NCBI RefSeq assembly: GCF_003014475.1
Contig: NZ_PYGJ01000008.1
Span: 1-64,000, forward strand
Direction: 5' to 3'
Source: Shimia abyssi
GTDB taxonomy: Bacteria > Pseudomonadota > Alphaproteobacteria > Rhodobacterales > Rhodobacteraceae
Length of the DNA stretch: 64,000 nt
In this document: piece after piece, positions 17,436 to 26,148 of the stretch
How the letters are laid out: each line of letters starts with the position of its first letter
Numbering within the stretch: position 1 is the stretch's first letter
Program-made: the position numbers and the translations under genes
The notes under the pieces: generated by a model
Told to the model about the DNA's origin: nothing
The model's database searches: none
What the model saw: the letters and a program-made list of their open reading frames with translations, nothing else

Positions 17436-18335
17436 TCATGATGCGGGATTTGAGCTCAGTGGCAAGGAAAAGGCGCGCAGGCGCGGCTTTGGTCGCGGGG
17501 CCGTGACCGGGAGCCGTTGTTTGAGCTGGTGCAGCGTGATGGGTGAAGAATCATTCAAAAGGGATTTATAAAGAGGAAAGACGCCGGGGCGCAGATAGGT
17601 TGACCAATGGCACACCCGATGGCGCGGTGGCGCAATTGGGAATCCAATGGACGCCAGCGCGTCGAGTGTGGCGGTGTTATCAAGGGGGATTGTCAGGGCG
17701 TTTGCGGCCGGCAGTCCATGGCAGAGCGTTGCGTCGGTGCGGCCAAGCGCATAGGCGTAGGTGCGATCAATCAAATTGTTTTCGCGGCTAGTGACGTTAA
17801 AAACATGGGCGCGGGCACCTGCGGGGGATTGAAGGGCTTTGAGCGCATCGGATTGAAAGGCGGCGGCGTTTAGCATCACGATGTGGCCAATATCCCCGGC
17901 CTTGAGGCGAGGCAGGGTTTCAAGCGCCAGGTAGGAACCCATTGAATGCCCCATCAGATGTATCGGGTTTTTCGGCGCGATTTGGCGCAACAGGGTGATG
18001 AGGGTGGCGAGTGCGTGACAGGCCTGAGCGGCGGATCGGAGCGCGGTTTTGAGCGTTCCACGCGCCGACCAGCCAAAGGCGATGCCAATGCCAGCGGAGT
18101 GAAGCCCAAGATGTCTGGGCCAGCTTGGTACTTTTGGGTGTTCTGTTTCCTGCATCGAGAAGATGTGGCGGTGCGGACAGTGGTTTTGGCTTTCTGGTTG
18201 GAACGTATAGCCATGGATCATGATCGTGATCGGGCCTTCCGAGCGACGAAGACTGCGCAACACCGGGACCAAAGGCTGCGGTGAGGCGTGCAGAACTGGT
18301 TTGTCGAGGTGCGCATTGATCCGAATGAGTGCCAT
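17436..18335 (-). CDS. alpha/beta hydrolase
   Basis: A 299-residue protein with an alpha/beta-hydrolase core. The nucleophile elbow is GHSMGS (HLMGHSMGSYLALETL), preceded by the oxyanion region TIMIHGYTF. Acidic and histidine triad candidates lie later (VFNVTSRENNLIDR; HRVCHWSTY). It resembles the DUF900-type hydrolases more than lipases. There is no signal peptide. It lies 20 bp upstream of the GST gene on the same strand, so they may share a transcript. Substrate unknown. Confidence 0.72.
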   Translation of the reverse strand: MALIRINAHLDKPVLHASPQPLVPVLRSLRRSEGPITIMIHGYTFQPESQNHCPHRHIFSMQETEHPKVPSWPRHLGLHSAGIGIAFGWSARGTLKTALRSAAQACHALATLITLLRQIAPKNPIHLMGHSMGSYLALETLPRLKAGDIGHIVMLNAAAFQSDALKALQSPAGARAHVFNVTSRENNLIDRTYAYALGRTDATLCHGLPAANALTIPLDNTATLDALASIGFPIAPPRHRVCHWSTYLRPGVFPLYKSLLNDSSPITLHQLKQRLPVTAPRPKPRLRAFSLPLSSNPAS

Positions 18336-18420
18336 TTCAAGGTTCCCACTACATGTTGTGTGAGGTTGGCCTGAAACTACCGGCGTAAGATGAAATTCTG
18401 GTTATAGCGTCGCGACGGTG

Positions 18421-18449
18421 TTGACCTGCAACACGCTAGGCGGTAATCG
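18421..18449 (+). promoter_or_regulatory. candidate promoter of the metZ riboswitch transcript
   Basis: TTGACC at 18421-18426 and TAATCG at 18444-18449 are 17 nt apart. The expected start falls at the first bases of the SAM-II aptamer (about 18454), which is close but workable. Confidence 0.45.
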
Positions 18450-18452
18450 AGC

Positions 18453-18507
18453 GGCGTGGCGATTTGTTACCGGATTGCGGGCCACGTAAAATATTCCGCT
18501 AAAAGGT
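18453..18507 (+). promoter_or_regulatory. SAM-II riboswitch
   Basis: An S-adenosylmethionine-sensing H-type pseudoknot. P1 is CGTGGC (18455-18460) with GCCACG (18481-18486). The conserved GATTT follows P1. The pseudoknot helix is CGGA (18471-18474) with TCCG (18495-18498), and the 3' hallmark CGCTAAAAG is at 18497-18505. This matches the SAM-II consensus known from alphaproteobacterial methionine genes. It lies 79 bp before the start of metZ, the expected target: high SAM should lower expression of homocysteine synthesis. Confidence 0.9.
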
Positions 18508-18518
18508 CAGGAAGAAGG

Positions 18519-18553
18519 AACCCCCTTTCGCTTGGCCGAGACGGGGTTTTTTT
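18519..18553 (+). terminator. intrinsic terminator between SAM-II aptamer and metZ
   Basis: AACCCC at 18519-18524 pairs with GGGGTT at 18543-18548. Above a single C-C mismatch, TTTCG at 18526-18530 pairs with CGAGA at 18537-18541. The loop is CTTGGC, and the run TTTTTTT covers 18547-18553. The hairpin sits 33 bp before the metZ ATG and only 12 nt after the aptamer. This implies transcriptional attenuation rather than simple occlusion of the ribosome site. Confidence 0.85.
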
Positions 18554-18585
18554 ATTGGGCACAGGACATGGCCCAGGAGACGAAA

Positions 18586-19773
18586 ATGAGTGAATTGAAC
18601 AAACGAACTAAGTTAGTTCATGGTGGCACCCGCAGGAGCCAGTATAACGAAGTGAGCGAAGCAATTTTCCTGACGCAGGGCTTTGTTTACGACAGCGCAG
18701 AGCAGGCGCAGGCGCGGTTTATCGAGAGCGGCCCGGATCAGTTCATCTATGCCCGCTATGGCAACCCGACAGTCGCCATGTTCGAGGAACGCATCGCGAT
18801 GCTGGAAGGTGCGGAAGACGCATTTGCCACCGCGAGCGGTATGGCAGCGGTCAGCGGCGCGTTGACGTCGATGGTCAAGGCGGGCGACCACGTCGTTTCG
18901 GCGCGGGCCTTGTTTGGGTCATGCCTCTATATTCTTGAAGACATTCTGGCGCGTTTCGGGGTTGAGGTTACGTTTGTTGATGGCACTGATCTGGACGCAT
19001 GGCAAAATGCGATGCGCCCGGACACTAAGGTGGTGTTCTTTGAGAGCATGTCGAACCCAACGCTAGAAGTGATCGACATTGCCAGCGTTGCCAAGATTGC
19101 CCATTCGGTCGGTTCCAAAGTTGTCGTGGACAACGTGTTTTCGACCCCTGTGTTTTCCAATGCCATTGCAGAGGGCGCGGACGTGGTGGTTTATTCTGCG
19201 ACCAAGCACATTGACGGGCAGGGGCGTACGCTGGGCGGGGTTGTGCTGGGCAGCAAAGAATACATCCGCAAGACGCTTGAACCTTATATGAAACACACCG
19301 GCGGCAGCATGTCGCCGTTTAACGCTTGGGTCATGCTCAAAGGGTTGGAGACAATCGATCTGCGGGTGCGTGCACAAGTCACCTGTGCGCTGGCGATTGC
19401 AGAAGCGTTGCAGGGCAACGGCGCTTTGGATCGGGTGATTTACCCCGGTCTAAAGGACCACGCGCAGAACGCTTTGGTTCAAACCCAGCTCGATGGTAAG
19501 GGCGGCACAGTGTTTTCGCTTGATCTGAAAGGCGGTCAGGAGGCGGCGTTCAAGTTTTTGAATGCAATGCAAGTCGCGGTAATTTCGAATAATCTGGGCG
19601 ATGCAAAGTCGATTGCAACCCACCCCGCCACAACAACGCACCAGCGCCTGAGCGAAGAACAGCGCGAGACATTGGGTATCACGCCCGGACTGGTCCGGTT
19701 CTCGGTAGGGTTAGAAGACGCCGACGACCTGATCGCGGATATCACGCAGGCGTTGGCGGCTTCGCAAGCGTGA
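18586..19773 (+). CDS. metZ: O-succinylhomoserine sulfhydrylase
   Basis: A 395-residue PLP enzyme of the Cys/Met metabolism family that makes homocysteine directly from O-succinylhomoserine and sulfide. The PLP lysine is in SATKHIDGQGRTLGG; the N-terminal block (LVHGGTRRSQYNEVSEAIFL) and the CARYGNPT-like segment FIYARYGNPTV support MetZ rather than cystathionine gamma-synthase, as does the SAM-II leader. ATG 18586 has GGAG at 18575-18578; a frame reading back to 18532 runs into the terminator hairpin and is not used. Confidence 0.93.
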   Translation: MSELNKRTKLVHGGTRRSQYNEVSEAIFLTQGFVYDSAEQAQARFIESGPDQFIYARYGNPTVAMFEERIAMLEGAEDAFATASGMAAVSGALTSMVKAGDHVVSARALFGSCLYILEDILARFGVEVTFVDGTDLDAWQNAMRPDTKVVFFESMSNPTLEVIDIASVAKIAHSVGSKVVVDNVFSTPVFSNAIAEGADVVVYSATKHIDGQGRTLGGVVLGSKEYIRKTLEPYMKHTGGSMSPFNAWVMLKGLETIDLRVRAQVTCALAIAEALQGNGALDRVIYPGLKDHAQNALVQTQLDGKGGTVFSLDLKGGQEAAFKFLNAMQVAVISNNLGDAKSIATHPATTTHQRLSEEQRETLGITPGLVRFSVGLEDADDLIADITQALAASQA

Positions 19774-19812
19774 AGTGAGACGCTTGCAGTTTTCTGACTG
19801 GTCAGTTTATCG

Positions 19813-19843
19813 CGCCGCGGACATCAAAGGATGATCCGCGGCG
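19813..19843 (+). terminator. terminator-like hairpin after metZ
   Basis: CGCCGCGGA (19813-19821) pairs perfectly with TCCGCGGCG (19835-19843). The stem extends inward by CATC/GATG around an AAAG loop with one bulged A. The tail (TCGCATTT) is only weakly U-rich. It lies 40 bp after metZ and about 95 bp before folE2. Confidence 0.55.
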
Positions 19844-19936
19844 TCGCATTTGGCGTACACTTTTTCGAGAATGGCAATTCAAAGCCAATTTCACTAAGTT
19901 AGTAAGGCTATACGGTTAAGCAAAGGCAGGCCCGCA

Positions 19937-21037
19937 ATGAACATGCAGACGCCCAAAGGCTCGGACAATATGTCATTCGATGAAGCGCGCGATGCGCTGG
20001 AGCGGCTGCGCACATGGGCCACCAGCGCGTCGGTCACGGAGATTGCGGAGCTGGATCCGGCGATTGCGAGGTTGCTACCCGAGCGGCCAATGACCAATTA
20101 CCCCGATTTGTTGCGTAACTATCCCGAGGATTTTGTGGCGGATGAGGCGTATCGCGCCACATTGCCCGACCTGCAAAATGGCCCTAGCAGCCTGATCAAA
20201 GGGGAAAAGCAGCAAATTCAGCACGTTGGCATTTCCAACTTCCGTCTGCCGATCCGGTTTCGCACCCGCGACAACGGTGACATTACGCTGGAAACCAGCG
20301 TAACGGGCACGGTGAGCCTTGAGGCGGACAAAAAGGGCATCAACATGTCCCGGATTATGCGCTCGTTTTACAAGCATGCCGAAAAAACCTTTAGCTTTGA
20401 GGTGATGGAAGCGGCGCTGGCGGATTACATCACAGACCTGGAGAGCTTTGATGCGCGTTTGCAGATGCGTTTTAGCTATCCGATGAAGATCGAATCCCTG
20501 CGTTCCGGTCTGTCTGGGTTTCAGTACTACGATATCGCGCTGGAGAAGGTGCAGCGCGGCGAGAAACTGCATAAAATCATGCATTTGGACTATGTGTATT
20601 CGTCGACTTGCCCGTGTTCTCTTGAATTGAGCGAACATGCCCGCATCTCGCGTGGGCAGTTGGCGACCCCTCATTCGCAGCGATCCGTGGCGCGGATTTC
20701 GGTGGAAACTCTGGGTGAAGATTGCCTGTGGTTTGAAGACCTTATTGAGCTGGCGCGCACTGCCGTACCCAGTGAAACGCAAGTAATGGTCAAGCGCGAA
20801 GATGAGCAAGCGTTTGCAGAGCTAAACGCAGCGAATCCGATCTTTGTAGAAGATGCGGCGCGTCTGTTTTGCGAACAGCTCAAGAACGACCCACGTATCG
20901 GCGATTTTCGCGTTATTGCCAGCCATCAGGAAAGCTTGCACAGCCATGACGCGGTGTCGGTTCTGACGGACGGTACGTTGTTCGCAACCGACAGCATCGA
21001 TCCAAAACTGTTCAAGACACTGTTCCACGTAGGTTGA
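19937..21037 (+). CDS. folE2: GTP cyclohydrolase I type IB (FolE2)
   Basis: A 366-residue FolE2, the first enzyme of tetrahydrofolate synthesis, converting GTP to dihydroneopterin triphosphate. Family features are IQHVGISNFRLPI at about 94-106, the DADKKGINMSR-like segment EADKKGINMSRIMRSFYK, the active-site Cys in STCPCSLELSEHAR (CPC at 225-227), and the C-terminal SHQESLHSHDAVS. FolE2 does not strictly need zinc and replaces FolE in many organisms; I do not see a convincing Zur site in the upstream 160 bp. Other folate genes in the window are folB-folP (35351-37339) and a PTR1-type reductase (56856-57635). Confidence 0.95.
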   Translation: MNMQTPKGSDNMSFDEARDALERLRTWATSASVTEIAELDPAIARLLPERPMTNYPDLLRNYPEDFVADEAYRATLPDLQNGPSSLIKGEKQQIQHVGISNFRLPIRFRTRDNGDITLETSVTGTVSLEADKKGINMSRIMRSFYKHAEKTFSFEVMEAALADYITDLESFDARLQMRFSYPMKIESLRSGLSGFQYYDIALEKVQRGEKLHKIMHLDYVYSSTCPCSLELSEHARISRGQLATPHSQRSVARISVETLGEDCLWFEDLIELARTAVPSETQVMVKREDEQAFAELNAANPIFVEDAARLFCEQLKNDPRIGDFRVIASHQESLHSHDAVSVLTDGTLFATDSIDPKLFKTLFHVG

Positions 21038-21119
21038 ATGCCAACACAGACAGGGCGATTTCTGCGCGCTGGCTGCATCCCGCTTGACAGTGCGGCGAGC
21101 ACAGGACAACGCTGCGGCA

Positions 21120-22568
21120 ATGTTTGATTTGCGCCCTGTCGGATACGTGATTGGCCTGCTTGTGGCTATGCTTGGTTTGACCATGTTTCTTCCGATGGCT
21201 ATCGATCTGTTAGATGGCACCGAACATTGGTCAGTTTTTTTTCTGAGCGCAGTTGTGACGATCCTTGTTGGTGGTTTGGTTTCGCTGTCTTGTCACAACG
21301 GGCGTGGCGACCGGCTGAGCCTGCAACAGACCTTTCTTTTGACAACCGGTGTCTGGCTAGCATTGCCGTTTTTTGGTGCGTTGCCATTTATGGTGGGCGA
21401 AACCGAGGCGCGATTTGTCGACGCCGTGTTTGAGGCGATGTCGGGTTTGACAACGACGGGTTCGACCGTTTTCTCGAACCTTGAAGAATTGCCACGGGGT
21501 ATATTGTTGTGGCGCGGGTTGCTGCAATGGCTGGGCGGGATCGGGATTATTGTTGTTGCGATGGTTTTCCTACCAGAACTACGGGTGGGTGGGATGCAAA
21601 TCTTCCGCTCGGAAGGGTTTGATACCTTTGGGAAAATTCTGCCACGCGCGACGGAAATCAGCTCGAGGATCTCAGTGATTTACCTGGCGCTGACGATTGC
21701 TTGTGCAATTTGTTATGTTGCGACAGGTATGAGCGCGTTTGATGCGGTGGTGCACGCAATGACCACGCTGGCTACGGGTGGGTTCGCAAATTATGACGCG
21801 TCCTTTGGCGCGTTTTCGCAAGGCACTGAATATGTCGCGGTTGTGTTCATGTTGCTGGCGGCGCTGCCATTTGTGCGGTTTGTGCAATTGACCGCAGGAA
21901 CCGCGAAACCATTGGTGAAGGACACTCAGATTCGGGCCTTTCTGGCAACAGCGTTGGTGATCGTTGTGATGCTGGCGGCGTGGCAGTTTCTGGTGAACGG
22001 AATGCGCGATGAAGAGAGCCTGCGTAAAGTCATGTTCAACAGTGTCTCGCTGTTGACAGGAACGGGGTACGCAAGCACGGACTATATGATTTGGGGCGGT
22101 TTTCCGGTGGCGGTACTGTTCTTTACCGGATTGATCGGCGGGTGCGCGGGATCGACAGCCTGCTCGATCAAAGTGTTCCGATATCAGCTGTTATTCGCGT
22201 CTATCAAGGCACAGCTGCTCAAGATCCAGCATCCAAGCGGTGTTTTCACTGCCCGCTATCAGGGACGCAAGATCGAGGAGGACGTGCTGGGGTCGGTCAT
22301 GTCGTTCTTCGTGTTCTTCACAGTGACGCTGGGGGGGCTGGCGGTGCTGCTGAGCATGACCGGGCTGGATCTGACGACATCCGTGTCGGGTGCGGCGGCG
22401 GCGTTAGCCAATATCGGGCCGGGGATGGGTGATATCATTGGCCCCTCGGGTAACTTTGCAACGCTCAACGACGCGGCCAAATGGCTGCTGACCGTTGGCA
22501 TGTTGATTGGGCGGCTGGAGCTTCTGGCGGTCTATGTACTCTTTACCGTTCAATTCTGGAGAGCATGA
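21120..22568 (+). CDS. trkH: Trk-type potassium uptake protein TrkH
   Basis: A 482-residue multispanning K+ translocating subunit. The four P-loop filter segments are visible, for example MSGLTTTGSTVF, MTTLATGGFANYD, LTGTGYASTDY and LANIGPGMGDIIG. Trk systems need the cytoplasmic TrkA, which is not in this window. I prefer ATG 21120 (MFDLRPVGYVIG) to the in-frame TTG at 21084 because family members begin there. The stop TGA overlaps the next gene's ATG by one base. Confidence 0.92.
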   Translation: MFDLRPVGYVIGLLVAMLGLTMFLPMAIDLLDGTEHWSVFFLSAVVTILVGGLVSLSCHNGRGDRLSLQQTFLLTTGVWLALPFFGALPFMVGETEARFVDAVFEAMSGLTTTGSTVFSNLEELPRGILLWRGLLQWLGGIGIIVVAMVFLPELRVGGMQIFRSEGFDTFGKILPRATEISSRISVIYLALTIACAICYVATGMSAFDAVVHAMTTLATGGFANYDASFGAFSQGTEYVAVVFMLLAALPFVRFVQLTAGTAKPLVKDTQIRAFLATALVIVVMLAAWQFLVNGMRDEESLRKVMFNSVSLLTGTGYASTDYMIWGGFPVAVLFFTGLIGGCAGSTACSIKVFRYQLLFASIKAQLLKIQHPSGVFTARYQGRKIEEDVLGSVMSFFVFFTVTLGGLAVLLSMTGLDLTTSVSGAAAALANIGPGMGDIIGPSGNFATLNDAAKWLLTVGMLIGRLELLAVYVLFTVQFWRA

Positions 22569-24196
22569 TGGCGGGTGAAAACGAGGGGCTGCGGCCATTG
22601 GGTGCGCAGATTTCCCATATGCTAAAGGCACGTGGTGTCGACGTGATTTTTGGCATTCCGGGGGTGCACAATGTCGAGATGTATCGCGGTATCGAGGAGG
22701 CCGGGATCAAGCACGTGCTGGCGCGTCATGAACAAGGCGCCGGGTTTATGGCCGATGGTTATGCACGCGCGAGCGGCAAGCCTGGCGTGGCCTATGTGAT
22801 CACCGGGCCGGGGTTGTGCAATATCATGACACCGATGGGGCAGGCTTATTCGGACAGCGTGCCGATTCTGGTGATTTCGTCCTGTCTGGATGAAACCGCG
22901 GGACGACGAGGGCAATTGCACCAGATGCGCGATCAGAGAGGCGCGGCCGCAACGGTGTGCGACTGGTCCGAGGAGGCGGGAAGCGCCGAGGAGGTGTTCC
23001 GCCTCGTGGATCGCGCGCTGGAAGAGTTTGACCGTCGGCGTGCGCGCGCAAAACACATACAGGTGCCGATTGCGTTGGCAGGGTCACTGTCCAAACCCGC
23101 GCGCGCCGAACGTCCGGGTGCAGATGGGCGCAGCGGTGGGGCCATGCAGGCGGGATCTCAGCAAGTGTTGGCTGAGGATATTCTGGCCGCCAAGAAACCA
23201 CTTTTCATTTTTGGCGGCGGACTTGTGAGCAATGCGGAAACCGACACACCGCCGGTTGAGCGCAATGTGCGTGATCTGCTCCAGCGCAGCGGTGCAGCAG
23301 CGTTTACAACATATGCCGGTGGTGGCTTGCTGGCGGCGGATGATCCGATGAGCTTTGGCTGTTTTCTGGGGCGCCCTGAAAGTGAACGGATCATTGGCGA
23401 GGCCGATCTGGTGGTCGCCATTGGCACAGAGCTATCTGAGAATGATCTCTGGCGTGATCAGCTGGGACATAACTGTCCGTTGGTACGCGTAGATATTGAT
23501 CCAGAGGTGCTGGCGGATCGGCATTGCGCGGATGTGTGCATTCAGGCGGATGGGCAGGATTTTGTGCAAGAGCTTCTGGGGCATTTGCCCAATGAAACCG
23601 CCACAAAATGGAATGCAGATGACATTTACGTCGCCAAACAGCGTTTCCGCGCCGAGGTCGACGCGGCGCGGCCCGGGATTGTACCGCTATGCGACGCGTT
23701 GCGAGAGGTCATGCCTGAAGACGCGATGATCTTCTCTGATATGACGCAGTTTGCCTATGTCGCCAAGGAAATGTGGAACATGCCCAAATCGGGGCACTGG
23801 CACCATCCGACGGGTTTTGGCACATTGGGGTATGCGCTGCCGGCTGCCATTGGGGGTGCAATGGCGCGACCGGGTAAGCCGACGGTTTGCATCGCCGGGG
23901 ATTACGGATTCCAGTACACAATCCAAGAGCTGGGTGCGGCTGTTGAGATGAAACTGGGGATACCGGTGCTGTTATGGGACAATGCTAAGCTTAAGGAAAT
24001 CGAGGACAGCATGGTCGCCAGTCAGATTGCGCCAAATGCGGTTGAAGCGGTCAATCCGGATTTCGGGAAACTGGCCGAGGCATATGGTTGCGACGCAGAG
24101 GCACCGGGCAATATCACTGAATTGCAGGCGGCATTGCTGGCAGCGTTTGAAAAAGACCGCCCGACGGTTATTCGCATGACGCCGGGCTTGGCCTAG
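22568..24196 (+). CDS. ThDP-dependent decarboxylase, acetolactate-synthase superfamily (5-guanidino-2-oxopentanoate decarboxylase-like)
   Basis: A 542-residue ThDP enzyme. The catalytic Glu lies in LARHEQGAGFMADGYARASG and the C-terminal ThDP/Mg site is GDYGFQYTIQELG followed by VLLWDN. The central domain lacks clear FAD-specific acetolactate synthase features. Close relatives in Rhodobacterales are commonly annotated as 2-ketoarginine (AruI-type) decarboxylases, but the substrate is not provable here. GGAG at 22558-22561 favours ATG 22568 over 22565. The gene is coupled to trkH (TGATG), an odd partner functionally. A 15-bp perfect hairpin follows it. Confidence 0.75.
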   Translation: MAGENEGLRPLGAQISHMLKARGVDVIFGIPGVHNVEMYRGIEEAGIKHVLARHEQGAGFMADGYARASGKPGVAYVITGPGLCNIMTPMGQAYSDSVPILVISSCLDETAGRRGQLHQMRDQRGAAATVCDWSEEAGSAEEVFRLVDRALEEFDRRRARAKHIQVPIALAGSLSKPARAERPGADGRSGGAMQAGSQQVLAEDILAAKKPLFIFGGGLVSNAETDTPPVERNVRDLLQRSGAAAFTTYAGGGLLAADDPMSFGCFLGRPESERIIGEADLVVAIGTELSENDLWRDQLGHNCPLVRVDIDPEVLADRHCADVCIQADGQDFVQELLGHLPNETATKWNADDIYVAKQRFRAEVDAARPGIVPLCDALREVMPEDAMIFSDMTQFAYVAKEMWNMPKSGHWHHPTGFGTLGYALPAAIGGAMARPGKPTVCIAGDYGFQYTIQELGAAVEMKLGIPVLLWDNAKLKEIEDSMVASQIAPNAVEAVNPDFGKLAEAYGCDAEAPGNITELQAALLAAFEKDRPTVIRMTPGLA

Positions 24197-24203
24197 GGAA
24201 CCC

Positions 24204-24237
24204 AACCCTGATGGCCTCGGGTGAGGCCATCAGGGTT
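24204..24237. terminator. bidirectional terminator-like hairpin
   Basis: AACCCTGATGGCCTC (24204-24218) pairs perfectly over 15 bp with GAGGCCATCAGGGTT (24223-24237) around a GGGT loop. It lies between two convergent genes (decarboxylase on plus, protease-like protein on minus). There is no clean U tract on either side, so it may work as an mRNA-stabilising end. Confidence 0.65.
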
Positions 24238-24255
24238 AAAGCTTCAGGGGTAAGA

Positions 24256-26001
24256 TTACTGCCAGCAGCTGACCAAGACGGTCATGCCGCTTGCGTGGCG
24301 TGTGAGATCTTCGGGCGCCATTAGGCCCGCACCTTCAGATGTAGCGGCGCGGATACCTTCTTGTTCCAGAAGCGCACGGATCGCGTCTGCGTTGACGGCA
24401 AAACTGACCTGACCGGGCAGTTGCTGGCCTCCGCCATTGGCGCGTGGAAGGAGCATCCCAAAGACTGACCCGCCCGCGTCAAACACTGGGCCCCCGGCAT
24501 CACCGGGTTGCGGGGCGAGGGCAAGACGAGCGAGTTCCTGTTCACCGCCCAAACCTTTAACGTCAGCCAGCTGGCCAAAGGTCATCGTTGGCGCTCCAAG
24601 TTGGCCTTCGTAGGAATACCCTGACACAGCGATGTCCGATTGCAGACGTGGGGCACCGCGGCGCAGCGTGGCGACGCTGATCGGGGCCAAAGCGGTGCTG
24701 GGTGTTAGGATGGCGATACCAAGCGCCTCATCAACAGAGGTGACATCGGCGTCGTAATCCCCTTCTAGCGTGACTTTGGTGCAACCGCGCACAGCCTCGG
24801 CGGTGGTGACAACACGTCCAGTACGGTCAATGAAAAAACCAGAGCGCGACAGGCTGGGGCGGCGCACTTGCAAACCGGCCAAAAGATCGATGTCCTGTGC
24901 CGGATTATTACCAGCGGCGGGGTCCAGCGAGCCGTCAATACGGGTCAGGCTGTTTTGCATCTCGCCCAAGATGCGCGTGCGGCGTTCCTCATCTCCCGCG
25001 GGCCAGACGAGCGTGAAGCCCTTTACTTCGCCATCTTTCAGGACAACCTCGGTGTGAGAGACAATTTTACTGTTTTCACCAATCAGGATGAAACCACGGT
25101 CTTTGCGCTCGCGACGTCCCTCAAGCGGTACGATTTCGAGCGTTTGCATGATGTCGTAGAGGCCAAAGAGAGTGGATTGATTTCCTTCTTGGCTGATCAG
25201 CAAGACTTTGGCCGCTGGGACGCTGCCGGTCGTATCATATTGCACGAACGGGTATTCCGTGATGGTTTTGCGCACTGCGCCCAGCGGGATTTGCATTTCA
25301 ATCCCGGCGTCCAGATCTGTTACCAGTTGCAGGTTCATACCTTCTAGAACCGCAAAAAACTGGTTGCGCAAAGTGTCGCGCTGGAGCGTGGTAAGAACAC
25401 CTGTTTCTTCGAAGTTATTGGCTCGTTGCCACGCCGCCATAGAGCCACGCGTGCCGCGACCAAAGGCACCGTCGATTGCGGCGCCATAGAAACCTGCCCA
25501 TTTTAACCATGATTGCAGCTCCATACGCTCGGCACGGGTCAGGCGCGCCTCGGACGCGCGGGCCTCGCGCACAGTTTCATCGGAGGGTCGCGGCCCGGCG
25601 GGAACAACGCTTTCGACTTCTGGCGCGGCTTCGGGAGAGGATGCTGGCTGATCATTCAGGGCATTGGCCCCGACAGGCCAAAATTGACTGCGATACGCAT
25701 CGGAGCCGGAAATATAGGCATCCAGCGGGATCAGACCTTCGGAGCGATATACTCGCAGGACTGATTCTGCGTCTGCGCGACGGTATGGACCAAGGGCGAT
25801 GGCATACCAGCCTCCGCCCAGTGAAAACCCATTCACATCTTGCATCCGGTCGCTGTAGGATCGGATGCGTTGTTCGGCGACGGTCAGGCTGGGCTGAGCT
25901 TCAAGCTGAACAAAAACAACGTCTTCGCTGGCGGTTTGGGCAAATGCTGCTGAGACGCAGAAGATGAGGGTGGCGAATAGCGACAGAAATACGCGCAACA
26001 T
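24256..26001 (-). CDS. secreted peptidoglycan-binding protein with degenerate trypsin-like domain
   Basis: A 581-residue exported protein: signal peptide 1-21, a SPOR-like region (about 25-100; WYAIALGPYRRADAESVLRV), a PG_binding_1 domain (about 155-210; FYGAAIDGAFGRGTRGSMA), a middle domain, and a trypsin-2-like fold (about 380-540). Aligned with HtrA-type proteases, all three triad positions are changed: His is Glu402 (VVTTAEAV), Asp is Gly428 (DEALGIAIL) and Ser is Ala502 (PGDAGGPVF; codon GCC at 24496-24498). It is therefore predicted to be a non-proteolytic scaffold in the periplasm. ATG 26001 gives the signal peptide; the frame extends to 26283 without one. It is divergent from glyQ. 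Confidence 0.8.
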   Translation of the reverse strand: MLRVFLSLFATLIFCVSAAFAQTASEDVVFVQLEAQPSLTVAEQRIRSYSDRMQDVNGFSLGGGWYAIALGPYRRADAESVLRVYRSEGLIPLDAYISGSDAYRSQFWPVGANALNDQPASSPEAAPEVESVVPAGPRPSDETVREARASEARLTRAERMELQSWLKWAGFYGAAIDGAFGRGTRGSMAAWQRANNFEETGVLTTLQRDTLRNQFFAVLEGMNLQLVTDLDAGIEMQIPLGAVRKTITEYPFVQYDTTGSVPAAKVLLISQEGNQSTLFGLYDIMQTLEIVPLEGRRERKDRGFILIGENSKIVSHTEVVLKDGEVKGFTLVWPAGDEERRTRILGEMQNSLTRIDGSLDPAAGNNPAQDIDLLAGLQVRRPSLSRSGFFIDRTGRVVTTAEAVRGCTKVTLEGDYDADVTSVDEALGIAILTPSTALAPISVATLRRGAPRLQSDIAVSGYSYEGQLGAPTMTFGQLADVKGLGGEQELARLALAPQPGDAGGPVFDAGGSVFGMLLPRANGGGQQLPGQVSFAVNADAIRALLEQEGIRAATSEGAGLMAPEDLTRHASGMTVLVSCWQ

Positions 26002-26148
26002 AGTGATAATGGGCCTCTGGAATTCGTAAAGATGTTTTGGTGTGTCCTGTTTAACAGTTTGGTAGCGTGTTGCATCTCTAATTTGCGTGATCGTGCAATT
26101 GACCCCACGTGCGCAGGCGCATAAGCAAGACCCGCGTTTCCAAGAGGC

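Noticed and set aside
19850-19936. Zur operator before folE2
   Set aside because: I looked for an inverted repeat rich in GTTATA-type half sites and found only loose matches (GTTAGTAAGGCTATACGGTTA region), not better than chance.
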